From Neurospora tetraspora (taxonomy: Eukaryota; Ascomycota; Sordariomycetes; Sordariales; Sordariaceae): a stretch of DNA of 64,000 bases. Position numbers and translations under genes: made by a program. The first letter of the stretch is position 1. Each line of letters begins with the position of its first letter. The stretch covers positions 7,440,001-7,504,000 of the forward strand of contig NW_026944383.1 of the NCBI RefSeq assembly GCF_033439725.1. The letters run 5' to 3'. This document shows positions 12,301 through 23,561 of this stretch, piece after piece. The notes under the pieces are model-generated. The model searched no databases. It worked only from the letters and a program-made list of their open reading frames with translations, and was not told the DNA's origin.

Positions 12301-13074
12301 TTAAAAGCCTTGTGTTGCACATCTGAAGAGGGGGAATATAGGTCTTTAGAACAGATCACACTAAGCTCAATGCCGGATTCCTCGAGCAAAGCATCCGTCA
12401 ACACTGTCCAGTCGCGGGTGTTGTTCTTGGTAGTGCCTGTAACAATTGTCCCGGAAAAATCCTGGTTACCGGCCTTTCCAGAAAATCGGAACGATGAGTC
12501 GAGACTGACTCGAAGGTAGGAGGATGGCGTAACATTGCTCCAAGGTGAATTACGGTCAAATCTTGCGGGTATGCCGGAAACCTTTTAAGGTGTTGTCAGT
12601 ATCGGAGTCAACGGTGGATTGGTTCGTGGAGAGACCTACTTCGCCAAAACAAACTACCTCTTGTGGGCCATGGACCGGCCTGACCGGGTCATGGTGCCAA
12701 GCCTCGGAGCTTTGAGGACATTCGCTAGTAGAACTTTCACACAAGACCTCCGACCAAAATGACGGCGTCGATAACGGTCGTGAGGTTGGTAAAGCCCCTG
12801 AGGCTGGAAGGCAAGTTGTTGCAAATGTGGCGGTTGCCGTGGACTGCGAATATACCTCTAGCGATGATTCTTCCAAAGAGAAGGAAGATAGAGCAGTCGA
12901 CGGACTGGAAAACGAGTTTTCGTTCGGTGCAGGAACTGCCACAGGGGCAACTGGCCTTGGGTAGTGTGGCCAACCCCCGCTGTAGTGATAAGCATATCCA
13001 ATGCTGGCACTCTCCCCAGATTCACTGCTTTCCAGTCGCCTACGCTTCGGGTTGCTTCGGCTTGACGGTAGCAT
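9362..13074 (-). CDS. RAD5/HLTF-like SNF2-family ATPase with RING-type zinc finger
   Basis: A model with 11 exons and 10 introns gives about 1019 residues. Exons (descending): 13074-12640, 12581-11968, 11907-11800, 11737-11420, 11357-11164, 11090-10154, 10101-9916, 9847-9800, 9725-9623, 9546-9451, 9382-9362. The start is the first ATG of the frame and is followed by a basic NPKRRR stretch (possible nuclear signal). The N-terminal third is Ser/Pro-rich. Next come HQRQALTFM, Walker A DPMGLGKT (about 11660-11640), a DEAH box split by an intron (ILDE|AH), the motif ITGTPIQNKLSDL, a Cys-rich RING-like segment (CKDC...CSEC, about 10480-10340), and helicase C motifs STW and QALARIHRMGQ. Such proteins are nuclear DNA translocases, often also ubiquitin ligases, in post-replication repair. 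All core motifs are present. The exact orthologue is not certain; RAD16-like is an alternative. Confidence 0.85.
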
Positions 13075-14320
13075 TGTCAGGTAGAACGTCGACGGAAGGA
13101 GTCGCTGGAGTGTAGCAATGCAAGATTGACGACAATTTATGCTGAACAAGACAGAACCCTAAACAACACGTCAGCGAAAGGAAAAGTCATGGACAAATCG
13201 GACATTCTGACTAACACTGCGCACCTAGTCCTGTTGAAGTGCCTGCGGATAGATAGGATCTAGGTACTGATGGAAGCCCATATACACCTTAATATTTAAG
13301 ACAATGCGGATGACTGTGTGGCCCTGAGCCCATCTCTAGGTACCGATTTGTTCCGTCCTGATTGGCAAAAAGTGTCAACACATTGTAACACTGTCTCTCG
13401 CACAGCAGCTGAGGATGCGAGTTGCGACTCAGGTGGCCAAGCCAGTACTTTCAAGTTCCAGGCGGCCCAATGACAACAAGGAGACAGGTAATCATTGATG
13501 GCGCAAGAAGAAGGCGGTGTGACTGAGGTCGCGTATAATGTAGGAAGTGTCTCATCATCTGGGGGAACGAAAGTTGTCGTGGATTAAGGCGAGAATACGC
13601 TACACCATTATCTCCCGTCCGGGTCGTTCTGTGTGACAGCCGGGCTCTAGACCCATTGGTTATTGTTATTGTGGGGCTCGTGCCCAACCAGACCTAGAGC
13701 CCCCCGTCCCCCGCCCGCTCTTGAAGCACAGCTAGCAGGTGCACCTGCCTCGCTGAGTTTCCCACTCATCGTCTCATTTCTACACTCTCCTCTCTTTGGC
13801 CCAACAATTATCACTTCCATCTTCCGCCCAAGTGTCTTCTGGTAGCTATAAAATCCTCCTCATTAGTGCTGTCGTGACAAGCCAATGGTTGACGGAGCTG
13901 GCCCATCAGGTCTCCTCCGGGGCTTAGTGCCCACACATAGGCAGCCTGCTCGGGCAGCAAGTGGCGCCCCTGCTGCCCGCCATGCACACAGCCCCGATGG
14001 GCCACTACATAATGCATAGAGGCACACATCAGAGCTCCCGTCTTCAGGCCAGTTATATGTCGACGCCTTGAAGTCAGCCCAACTGGCGCCGTCAAGGCGT
14101 TTTGATGAGGCTCAACAACTTCTTGCCCAAATCATGCTCCGCGAGCTTGCGGAGTTGGTATGACTCACTGTCTCAACCTTGTGGATGCTGCGTCCTCCTC
14201 AGGTCTCGGCTGAGAAACATTCTTGTAAGATATCCTCTCGTTCACTTGTGTATTCTACTTCGTCCTCCTCCCAAATCCTCCAACTGGTCAGCAATAACAG
14301 GCACTAGAACCACAAAAATC
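13075..14320. promoter_or_regulatory. Divergent intergenic region between SNF2 and NLR genes
   Basis: About 1.25 kb must hold both promoters. A TATAAA lies at 13847-13852 on the plus strand. A 9-bp inverted repeat GGGCTCTAG/CTAGAGCCC lies at 13642-13650 and 13694-13702. The last 300 bp before the NLR start stay open in the NLR frame if two well-formed introns (14158-14202 and 14225-14300) are removed. The region from about 14030 may therefore be 5' coding exons rather than UTR. Confidence 0.4.
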
Positions 14321-17300
14321 ATGCCACTGGCGGCGCGAAGCTCTCTTGAAGCCAGACGTATTATTCACGAAGCATTTAAAGGCCTCGAAAAGATCATATC
14401 CCCGAGCGAAGCGAAGGACTTCAACGACACTACACTACAGAACGTTCAAGATGCCGCACTCGAAATTGAAAGTATCCTTGCTGCGAGACAGTCTCTGAGG
14501 AATATGCGACGTCTGTCGCCTCTGTTTGAGGGAATTAAATGCTACGCTGAAACCATAGAGGTCCTATGCAATGGAACTCCCTACCTACCATGGATTTGGG
14601 CTCCCATTAAGCTTATTCTCAAGGCGAGCATTGTGACGATCACTATACCGAAGCTTCGCGTGATACTAACTGGTGCTAGGTTTCCTCGGATTATACGGAT
14701 GCGTTCGAGAAAATCATCAAAGCCTACTCAGGAATTGCCGAGTCACTGCCCAGGTTTCAGATTATATCGTATGCACTTAGAAACGACAAAGAGATGCAGC
14801 AAGTTCTGGCAGTCTTCTACGCCGACATTCTGACATTCCACAAGGAAGCGTACATCTTTGTTCGACGAAGCGGTGAGACAACAACAGCAATTAGATCCTT
14901 TGCATTCGGCGCAAGTTCTAATAGCTCAATAGGTTGGCGAACATTGTTCCTCACATCCTGGGGCCGATTCCAACGCCGATTTGATTCCACCCTCGAAGAC
15001 TTGCGGAAACATGGAAGACTCATCGACGATACTGCAAGCGCGATAAACCTCAGCGAGACTGTCAAGATGAGTCAGAATCTACGGGCATGGCGTCAGGAAA
15101 ACCTTGACAAGCTAAAGTCCTTAGAGGACGAGGAAACTGCCAAACAGTATCAATCAATAATCGGATGTCTGAAGATCGATGAGACCGAGCAACTCGCTAT
15201 TTTCGATGCTATCTCCTCCGAAGGAAACAAGTACGAGGGAACATGTGACTGGGTCTCAAGACACATCCATATACGTGAATGGCTAAAAGAGACGCCCGCA
15301 ACAGATTTCGTCTGGGTGCAGGGAAATCCTGGAACCGGAAAAAGTGTTATAGCAACACAACTCGTCAAGTTCCTCCAGAGCAGTGGGAGGGCCATGGTTA
15401 CTCGGCATTTTTGCACCTACACCCACTTGTCTTCCATCCAATATGAGACCATACTCCGGTCATTGCTGGTTCAGCTCATGCGAACCAGTTCCGATCTTAT
15501 CGCTCACGCATATGCCGAGTTTGTTATTGGCAAAAAGTTACCTACTAGCCAATCCTTGGAGCAGTTATTATTGGCATTCGGTGGTGCTATCTCCCCCATA
15601 CCCTCAGAATCCAGATTAATTTATTTGGTCATTGATGGCTTGGACGAGTGCGATCCGGATCAACAGGGACGAATTGCAAATTTGCTCGAGAAGCTTCGCG
15701 GTCTTCGATCTTCAGCCTCATCTGTGTTCAAGATCCTACTGTGCAGCAGACGCACACTGTATCTGGAGAAGCGATTACGAAAACGGACCGTTCAAGTTGT
15801 GTCCATGACGAACGAGAAGGGGAGCATTGAGCCTGCAATACGGACATATGCTAAGCAAAGGCTCAGGGCGATCCGTTATCGTCTCTTTCAGATGGGTCTA
15901 ACAGATTTGGATTTACGAGATATCAGTATCAATATTGCTCGAAAGGCAGATGGTATGTAAAATCTCTCCAGGAATACAGGATTCTGACATCCAACGCCCT
16001 TGAGTTAAGACGGAGCCTCTCCTCAGTCGATGTGTACAAATGAACCATACAAAGTCATACTGATATAGACTGATAATCAGGTATGTTCCTGTGGGCACGT
16101 CTGGTCCTTGATTACCTGTCAACGAATATATTGAGCTCTCGGGATGAAGTGCGAGGAGCAGTGGATATGTTACCGGTCGAGCTGGGTGAATTGCATGTTG
16201 ATACCCGTCTACACAAGATAACCACACCATATGCTGACTTTCACTTCAATATAGCTACGCTCGCATTCTTGCTCAGCTTACTTCACGCTTCGACCAAAGG
16301 TCGGTTGAAAGGTTAAGATCCATCCTTGGATGGATAGCATTCGCCAAACGACCATTGACCAAAGCTGAGATGAGATCTGCCTTGGCTTTTAGCTGGGGGG
16401 ATCACATGGTTGAAGAAGCCGTACCCCGGCACATATTCGATTTTGGGGCACCGTTGCTAGAGGAGCACCCTGATACCACCTATTCATTCGTGCACATTTC
16501 AGTTAAGGAGTATGTGTTTATCATTCCATCGAGACAGTATAAAGACAGGCTATTAGCAGATGTACTAACAGGTTGAGATAGGTATCTTCAAACCCCCGGA
16601 TGCATTCTGTTCCTGGACCAATCGGCCGCAATCCATGAGCAGGCGACTGCCACCATTACATGCCTCGTGTCTGGCTTCTGGATATTTTCAGAACAGTTGG
16701 CAGATGATACCCGTATTCTTCGCATAGTGAAGGGACTCCACGGCCTGCACATCTATGCCAACCAGTTCTGGCTGGAGTGTCTCCTGGATGCTGTATCCAC
16801 AGGCTCCGGGCTTGTTCACGGCTCAATTCTACACCGGGCCGCACAGGAGCTTGCAAATTCCTTACGCCATCAGCCTAGTACGCTAACATACTCAACCTCT
16901 GGTGTTCCTGAAAGCACGGCTAGCAGGGATAGCCGTCTTCAATGTCTCAAAGAACACAGCGCCATATATGAAATGGCACGAAAAGAACTTGGTGAACGAG
17001 TCACCCGTGCTAGATTGCTGATGACCGAAGACGGAGGTTCGTGTAATCGTGTCACTCAAATACCATCGAATAGTCATCGTTCCACACATACTAACAAAGA
17101 GCAGGGACACCCAAAGCTTCACTAATTAGCTCACCAAATAATTTCCAAAGCTTGCTCCTCGCCATGCAGTCCAGTATCAGAGATATCTTGACTCTCTCCG
17201 CCATCTCTGGGGTTTCTCCAGAAGATCTCGATCGCTTCAAAAAGGAGTTCCGCACATCGGCCTTCACATGTCGCTTTCCAAATTGCCCACGGGCCGCACT

Positions 17301-19272
17301 CGGGTTCCCAGATGAGAAGTCACAGTGTGAACATGAAACTAGGCACACCCAGCTCATTAACTGTGTCATCATCGACTGTCAATATCCACCATTTGTTTCG
17401 ACCCGTGCTCTAAGAGACCATGTGTTGAGATGCCACCAGCCTCAAAGAACAATTCGCAAGAGAATCAGGCGCGAATCAGGAGGAAACCTTTCTCCAGGAG
17501 TGATGATCCAAGAGCGCACTGCTTTGGATTCGATGGAAGACTTGTCTTCCAATCCCCCCAATTTTATCAGCCATACACACTTTCCACTCCCTCAGGCTCT
17601 ACCTCATCGTCCGTCGGCTGAAGTGCCACCTGCGCTACATCAAAGAGACATAAAACCACAGGAAAAGGTGTACGGAGATAATCCAGTACGCCAGCTGGAC
17701 AATGATCCGAAAATCGGCTCATCAAATCAGCATCCAGCTAAAGTTACCACAATGCCGCATCAATCTCAACCGTTGCCCGTTGGTGTCCCTAACCCAACAA
17801 TGATGCATGCTCGGTTAGGTCAACTTGCCATGCAGATTACACAAACTCTTCCTACCGCGTTGATGGAGTACCATGAGGTTCAACGCCTCACCGACCGGGA
17901 CAGGCCGCACATCAAGAACTTCGCTTTGAAGAGATTCGTCGCCATTCCCGAGCCCCTAAGAGACCCACTACGGGAAAAGGTGTTATCGCAACTGGCTCCC
18001 CAGCACGCCCAACAGATTCGAGCAATGGGATTGGACCCGTTGATGATCTTCTTCGAACATCAAAGTTTGATGCAAGTGCGTCGGAGTTTGGCGGCGCAGT
18101 CACGTCAAGGCATGGCACCGCATCCTCAACAAGTTCCTCAACCGCACAACCAAGTTAATCCTGCTTTGATGAATCCGCCGGGCCAATCTCATGGTGTTAC
18201 CGATGGGCAGCTCCTCCCGCCTAACCTTGAGGCAATCCGAAACGAGCAGCAAATGGGCCTGCGTGCCCAGGAAGCCGGCCAGGTTGTCGTGCCAGCAAGT
18301 TCAGGTCCCGGGGCCCCCGGACGCAATGCCACCCCTGGCCCCATGATCAACCACATACACACGGCGGCTGCTCAGCAAGGACCAAACCAAACGCCGCGGC
18401 CACCGCCTTCGGCGCCGCCCGGATTCCACCACCAACAGGTCCGGATGGAAACGTTGAACCCCACACAGGTACAGGCACAGGCACAGGTACCGATAAGGGG
18501 ACAAGGACCGAACCGGCACGCGCAAGGGCAGCCTGGAGGGCTTGGAGGACTTCCTACAGCTTCGCAGAGTCCCGCAATCAATAATATGGCGGCACCGATG
18601 CAACAGTCCCCCGCTCCCATGGCCCAGGGGATGAGGACAACGCTGAACCCGTCGTTCAACCACCACGCGAACGCGAGGCCGCCATCAATGCAGGGTAACA
18701 TCAGCGCCAGCAATCCTGCGATGGCCGCGATGCTGGGTAATCTGAATCCGAACAGTGGTAGTGTGCCGGGAGGCTTGCCTGAAAGCCAGATCAAGGATAT
18801 GATGGCCAAGTGGGAACAGCAGAGGAACACCACGGGCAACGCTCAACAGTTACCCAAGCATCCTCAAGTGTCCGGCATGCCAGCTCAACACCAGCTGATG
18901 GGCGCTGTCAACACCCCCAACCAACCGGTGAACATTGGGAACGCTCAGCAGCCCGGTGGTATGATGCCGCCTGGTATGCAGGCAGGCCCTGGTCAACCAC
19001 AGCTGAACGGTCCGCAGAATGCACAAACTGCGACGATGGCAGCCCTTACCACCAACCCTTGGGCGATACAAATGGTCGACAATTTGGATATTCCCGCAGA
19101 TGCGCTAAATGCATTGCGTGGGATCGTACAGCCCGTGATCCTGCCTCCAAATATGAAGAAATGGGTTCATCTAAAGGCCTGGCACCAGACAGCAGGCCTA
19201 CCTCCTCATGTTCAGGACAAGGTCGCCCAGGTGTTGACTACTTTCCAGCAGCAACAGATCCGGCAGCTATAA
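14321..19272 (+). CDS. NACHT-domain NLR-like protein with C-terminal zinc fingers and Gln/Pro-rich tail
   Basis: The model has six exons: 14321-14632, 14680-15952, 16081-16192, 16255-16509, 16582-17036, 17105-19272. They total exactly 1525 codons, about 1524 residues. The N-terminus (about 1-300) resembles the helical domain common in fungal NACHT proteins. Walker A GNPGTGKS is near residue 325 and Walker B LVIDGLDECD near 423, so this is a STAND/NACHT P-loop NTPase, a class used in fungal non-self recognition. After the winged-helix-like part comes a Cys/His region (CRFPNC...HETRH, CVIIDC...HVLRCH; about 17265-17440) as in other fungal NACHT proteins. A roughly 600-residue Gln/Pro/Asn-rich tail follows, ending in FQQQQIRQL. 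No WD40, ankyrin or TPR repeats are present. Intron 3 (16193-16254) fits only as a GC-AG intron; introns 1, 4 and 5 contain TACTAAC. A longer 5' end is possible. Confidence 0.8.
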
Positions 19273-20274
19273 CTTCAAAGGCAGCAGCGAGCACAGACTG
19301 CCTCCATAAGTATGGCGAGCAGATAACGGTTTGGAGGTTGACGGTGTCGCAGAGTCGAAGTCTGATGGACGAGGTTGACGACGGGGAAGAGTGACGTTCA
19401 GAAATAATGTGGGTCCTGCGCTTTTCAGGGCCTAGGCCTTGTGTGGGGCACTAGAAAGACCCCTGTTCCCGTCCAGCCGTCTTGATCTGTCTCGGATCGT
19501 TCCCCTTGGCGCCGGCTTCTTATGCGGGATAATTGTGTGTTGAAACTGATACGACACTCGAAACTGGAAGAGAAGATCATTTCCGAACCTATCAAGCTGA
19601 TTACTTTGAGCAGTGGTCGAGAACACAGAAAAGGGAACAACCGGCGCGAGCTGCAACACCATCCCGCTCCAGATCGACAGCCTCCGTAATTCTGGGAACC
19701 AATCAGCACCCGCGTGTACCTGAAAGTTCAGCACGGACAACCTCTTCTCCGGTTCCATGATCCTCCACATCCCAGACAATGGCCAGACAGGGGAAACTAC
19801 CCCGCGAAGATCGGAGAGGTCCAACTCGACAACACCTTCGTGTTCAAGTGCGTTGCATTAAAGATCAACATGGGCGAGACAACACCGGTACCGCCGGCCT
19901 CTAGTGTAGCAGGGGCCGCGCCTGAGATCCATAGAGCTCTAGATCTCGGATCTCCTCCATCCTCCATGCTCTCAGCCTTGTGATCCCTGCTGTTTTCGAG
20001 TTTGCGGTCTCCCTTGTTTCTTGTGTTCGATACGTTGCTGTCAAGATCCAAGATGATTTCTGGTATAAGAGACTGGTTTCCCCTTTCTCCTGGTGATTTT
20101 CTTGGTCCTTGACATAGCAACAGCAAAATCTCCAGCAGGATCTGGTCTCTTTCTTTCGTTCCCACTGTTCCAGCGTTTGGAACTTCTTTGAGCCACAAGT
20201 GTTTTCAATCCTGCTGGTCAGCATTGCTTTCTATAACCCACACCAGTGGCTTTTTCTTCGAACCACCAGACACA
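19273..20274. other. Intergenic: NLR 3' side to BAS2-like gene promoter
   Basis: About 1 kb. It probably contains the NLR 3' UTR and the promoter and leader of the next gene, which becomes C/T-rich towards 20274. Short open frames on both strands match nothing recognisable. Confidence 0.45.
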
Positions 20275-21296
20275 ATGGTTCAGTTCACTGCCATTCTCGG
20301 CACGCTTGCTGGTAAGTGCTCCCACGAAATTCCGTTCTTGGATGAGCTTCGAGCTGACAGAACACCGCTACAGTGACCATCGCATCCGTACAAGCCCTTC
20401 CCGGCGGCTGGATTCTCCAAGCACGAGGAAATATCCCCGACCCGGCAGGTGCAAAGAACGTCGGAAACGGCCAAGGTCTTCAGTTCATCGGGGGACAGTG
20501 CCTCAGCGAAGCCGACTGCGGATCACAATGCTGTGCAACCCTTCCCCGCGGTAGTGACACCATCGGCGTCTGTTCTGGCTTGGGCGCTCAGTTCCAAGCT
20601 GGCAAGCAGGGCTGTGGCTTTGGAACTACTGCTGCGGGCAACGGCACCGGTACCGTAGGCAACGTCAACGCTGTCGATAACCAACCCGGGAATGGCACCG
20701 CGACTCACGGTCATAATGGGAAAGGTCACGGCCACAAGAATAAGGGCTGTAATGCTGGAAATGCGGGCAACAGCACCAGCCCCGTAGGCAACATCAACGC
20801 TGTCAATAACCAAGCCGGGAATGGCACCGCGACTCATGGGAACAAGGGGAAGGGTCACGGCCACAAGAATAAGGGCTGTGATGCTGGAAATGCTGGCAAC
20901 AACGGCACCGCCAACGCCAACCCCAACGCCAATGCCAACGCCGGTAATGGGGCTAACGCCGGCAAGACTGGCAAGAAAGGCAAGACTGGCAACGCTGGCA
21001 ATGCTGGTAACGCTGCTGGTAACGCTGCTGGTAACGCTGCTGGCAACGCTGGAAATGCCGCTGGCACCGCTGGCGACGCTGGCGACGCTGGCAAGGGCAA
21101 GGGCAACAGCAACTCTGGAAATAAGGGTAACGACAACGGCAACGCCAATGGCAGCGGCAACGCCAATGGCAACGCGGGCAACGCTAGCAGTGGCGGAAGC
21201 ACGGGAAGTACTGGCAACGCCAACGGAAGTACAGGCAATACCGGCAATACCGGAGGCGCAACTGACGCTTCCGCTGGTGATACCCAGGATGCTTAG
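20275..21296 (+). CDS. BAS2-like secreted protein with long Gly/Asn/Ala repeat tail
   Basis: Two exons (20275-20311, 20374-21296; 61-nt intron inside the signal peptide) give 319 residues. A signal peptide covers about residues 1-20. Residues 50-96 carry QFIGG, six cysteines (C55, C61, C65, C66, C79, C93) and QFQAGKQGCGFG. This pattern is shared with biotrophy-associated secreted protein 2 (BAS2) of Magnaporthe and its many fungal homologues, which are usually only about 100 residues long. Here a tail of some 220 residues is added. It has two copies of a roughly 38-residue unit containing GKGHGHKNKGC (about 20655-20770 and 20787-20895), then degenerate GNAGNA/GNAAGN repeats. The tail is His/Lys-containing and probably disordered. 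The protein is likely secreted. An effector role is inference from the family; many homologues occur in non-pathogens. Confidence 0.7.
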
Positions 21297-21885
21297 TCTG
21301 ATCAGGCAGGCGTTTGCAACGTTGGGAACAGCGCCGGGTAAGGTAGTCATTCATAATTGCTTGGTACCTGAGCAACATTGACGATGCTTCCGGGTGCTGT
21401 GCAGCGGTCAAACAATGGGCGAGATTCCATGTTGGGCATTTTCCCAGCTCCGGTTGTTAGTTAGTTGCTTAGAGGAACCAGAGCTGCGGAATGGTTGTTT
21501 CGCTGCTCACAGTAGTCTAGTGCCCAGGGATTGGGGATCGGGGCTAGCTAGGAAGACGATCACTGCAAAAAGAAGAATCCAAGTTTCTCGAGCAAGCGGT
21601 TTTGTTCCGTCCTATCTCTCTTTGGTTTGATGACGAAACCATCTTAGATCCTAACATATTGTCGGACCAAACTAGGTAGATCTGGAAATTCGCGTTATGA
21701 CATCCAAATTCCTCCATTCATCGTGTGCCCCCTTCCCCGTCTCCTGAGCCCCGGTGTTGTTCGCCTCCGCCGCTCCCGAACTAGCAGACGTGGACGTAGC
21801 ATTTCCATTATCCACCTTGTTTATCTTGCTAGCTACAGTAGCAGTATCACCCAACCAGTAGGAGAAACATAAGCAGTAGTCGTCC
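21297..21885. other. Intergenic, convergent 3' sides of BAS2-like and CFEM genes
   Basis: About 590 bp between convergent genes. An open stretch on the minus strand (21854-21672, Ser/Thr/Asn/Ala-rich) has the same composition as the CFEM protein tail and may be a further 3' exon of it. Nothing else is recognised. Confidence 0.4.
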
Positions 21886-23119
21886 TCAATCCTCCTCCCA
21901 CGTTAGATGATACAACACCATCAGCAGCAGCAGGGGTAACGGTGACGGTGGCGACGAAGGTGTTACCGTGAGGGCGTCTATGCGGGAATTACCGTTTGTT
22001 GCCGTTGTTGCCGTTGTTGCCGTTGGAGTTATTGTTGGATGTGGGGTGGTGTCATCGGAGTTAGAGTTAGAGTTCGAGTTCGTCGGGTTCGAATTCGTCG
22101 AGCCGCCGGATCCAGAGCCTTGGGTGTTGGAGCCAGAGGGATTCGAGGAGTCGTTCTCCACGGAGGGACCAGAGCCGGTGTTGGAATTGACTCCGGGAGC
22201 AGGGGCGATCATGGTCGCAGGTGAGGCGCCAGGTTGCCGGAGCGGGCTCGGGCTCGGGCAGGGGTAGTTGGGGGATTTTTACTTTGCTGGTTTGGGTTTG
22301 GGGGGAGGGAGAGGTTAGTCGAGTTGATGTGGATGATGGTCATGGCGAGTATGGTGAGGATGGGATGGAGGATGGAGATGGATGATTGAGAGTGGGGGAC
22401 AAGTGATGGAAGATGGGAAGATGGGAAGATGGGAAGGAAGGGAAGATGGGAAGGAAGGGAAGATGGGAAGGAAGGGAAGATGGGAAGGAAGGGAAGATGG
22501 GAAGGAAGGGAAGATGGGAAGGAAGGGAAGATGGGAAGGAAGGGAAGATGGGAAGGAAGGGAAGATGGGAAGGAAGGGAAGATGGGAAGGAAGGGAAGAT
22601 GGGAAGGAAGGGAAGATGGGAAGGAAGGGAAGATGGGAAGGAAGGGAAGATGGGAAGGAAGGGAAGATGGGAAGGAAGGGGTTAGGAAAAGAAGATGAAC
22701 TACCTACGATCCGTGCAATAAATCACAGCGAGGCCCAAAGTGTTCTCGGCGTCCTGAGTATAGCAGGCCCTGAAAGCACAGTCACCGATGCCGTTAAAGA
22801 AGTTGACGTCGTTACAGAGACACTCAAGGTTGGGTCGGCCGTTGGGATACGGGGGGCAGTTCATGGTGTATGCCTGGTTAAACATGTTCCTGATGCATGT
22901 TTGCTATGGTTTTGTGTCCGGTTAGCGAAGTCAAAGAAAAAGGCGAAGTTTTGTGGTGATGGAAAGGGGTGGTGGTAACAATCGTGGTGACGACGACGAC
23001 AAACGACGATGATTTGGAAACAATGGAGAGCTACTTACACCGCAGGGAGCGAGGTCTGCGTATTCAAGGGCCAGCGCGGAGCCCGCAAGGCCCCCGACGA
23101 TGATGCTGATGATATTCAT
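21886..23119 (-). CDS. CFEM-domain secreted or GPI-type surface protein (3' part uncertain)
   Basis: Exon 1 (23119-23039) encodes a signal peptide and the first CFEM cysteine. A 135-nt intron (23038-22904) follows. Exon 2 (22903-22704) carries the rest of the domain: TCIRNMF, NCPPYP, LECLCNDVNFF, DCAFRAC, VIYCTDR. Together they hold the eight cysteines of a CFEM domain and the Asp after the fifth cysteine (CND) that binds haem iron in characterised members. A 5' splice site at 22703 opens a long intron containing the 17-bp minisatellite. A Ser/Asn/Pro/Thr-rich open stretch (about 22270-21886) is the likely linker exon, but the acceptor and true C-terminus are unclear. CFEM proteins act at the cell surface in iron/haem uptake, adhesion or host interaction. 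The CFEM call is firm; the downstream model is not. Confidence 0.7.
22409..22681. repeat. 17-bp minisatellite, about 15 copies
   Basis: A near-perfect tandem array of AAGATGGGAAGGAAGGG, preceded by three 8-bp AGATGGGA units. The plus strand is purine-only apart from one T per unit. The unit length is not a multiple of three, so all three plus-strand frames stay open and give the same 17-residue repeat; those open frames are artefacts of the array. It lies within the presumed long intron of the CFEM gene, where the sense strand is pyrimidine-rich. Confidence 0.95.
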
Positions 23120-23561
23120 CGCTTCTTCGTTTTGGCGGTACCAATGACGATGACACTTTGATGGAAGATGTTGAATAATGGTGTGCCACAACGAGAAAAG
23201 GAAGAGCGGGCTGTGTGGGAAGCACGGCGAAATAAATTTGTTCTTTTCTCTGCAGGTAGGGCAATCCAAGGCCGGGCCATAAACTGGTCATAAATATCGC
23301 ACTTGGGAGTGATAAGAAGCTTCTGATTCCATGCAAAGAACATTCCGTCGAGTGACACCTTGTTGTGCAGCTGGATAAGGGTTATTGGGATCAAGTCCGT
23401 GGTCTCCGGCATCGCCTCTGAAAGACCGCAGCGGGCACAATGAAATAACTTTCATTCAGCAAGTCCAATACCTCTTCCAAAATTACGCCAGATCCAAGTC
23501 CCATCCAAGCCCCATCGATTCCAAACACCACGCCCGCGCAAGATCCAAAGCACATGCCTCC
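23120..23561. promoter_or_regulatory. CFEM gene promoter / GH75 gene 3' side
   Basis: 442 bp between two minus-strand genes. It must hold the CFEM promoter and the chitosanase 3' UTR. No clear TATA box or conserved site was recognised. Confidence 0.4.

Noticed and set aside
20523-21381. Long open frames in other frames and on the minus strand across the BAS2-like tail
   Set aside because: They are by-products of the triplet-rich GGC/AAC/GCT repeats. Their products are simple Ala/Val/Thr or Leu/Pro polymers.
22382-22978. Open frames of 89-198 codons made of a GKMGRKGRWEGRED-type repeat
   Set aside because: A 17-bp repeat stays open in all three frames, and all give the same peptide. The cause is the minisatellite, not coding selection.
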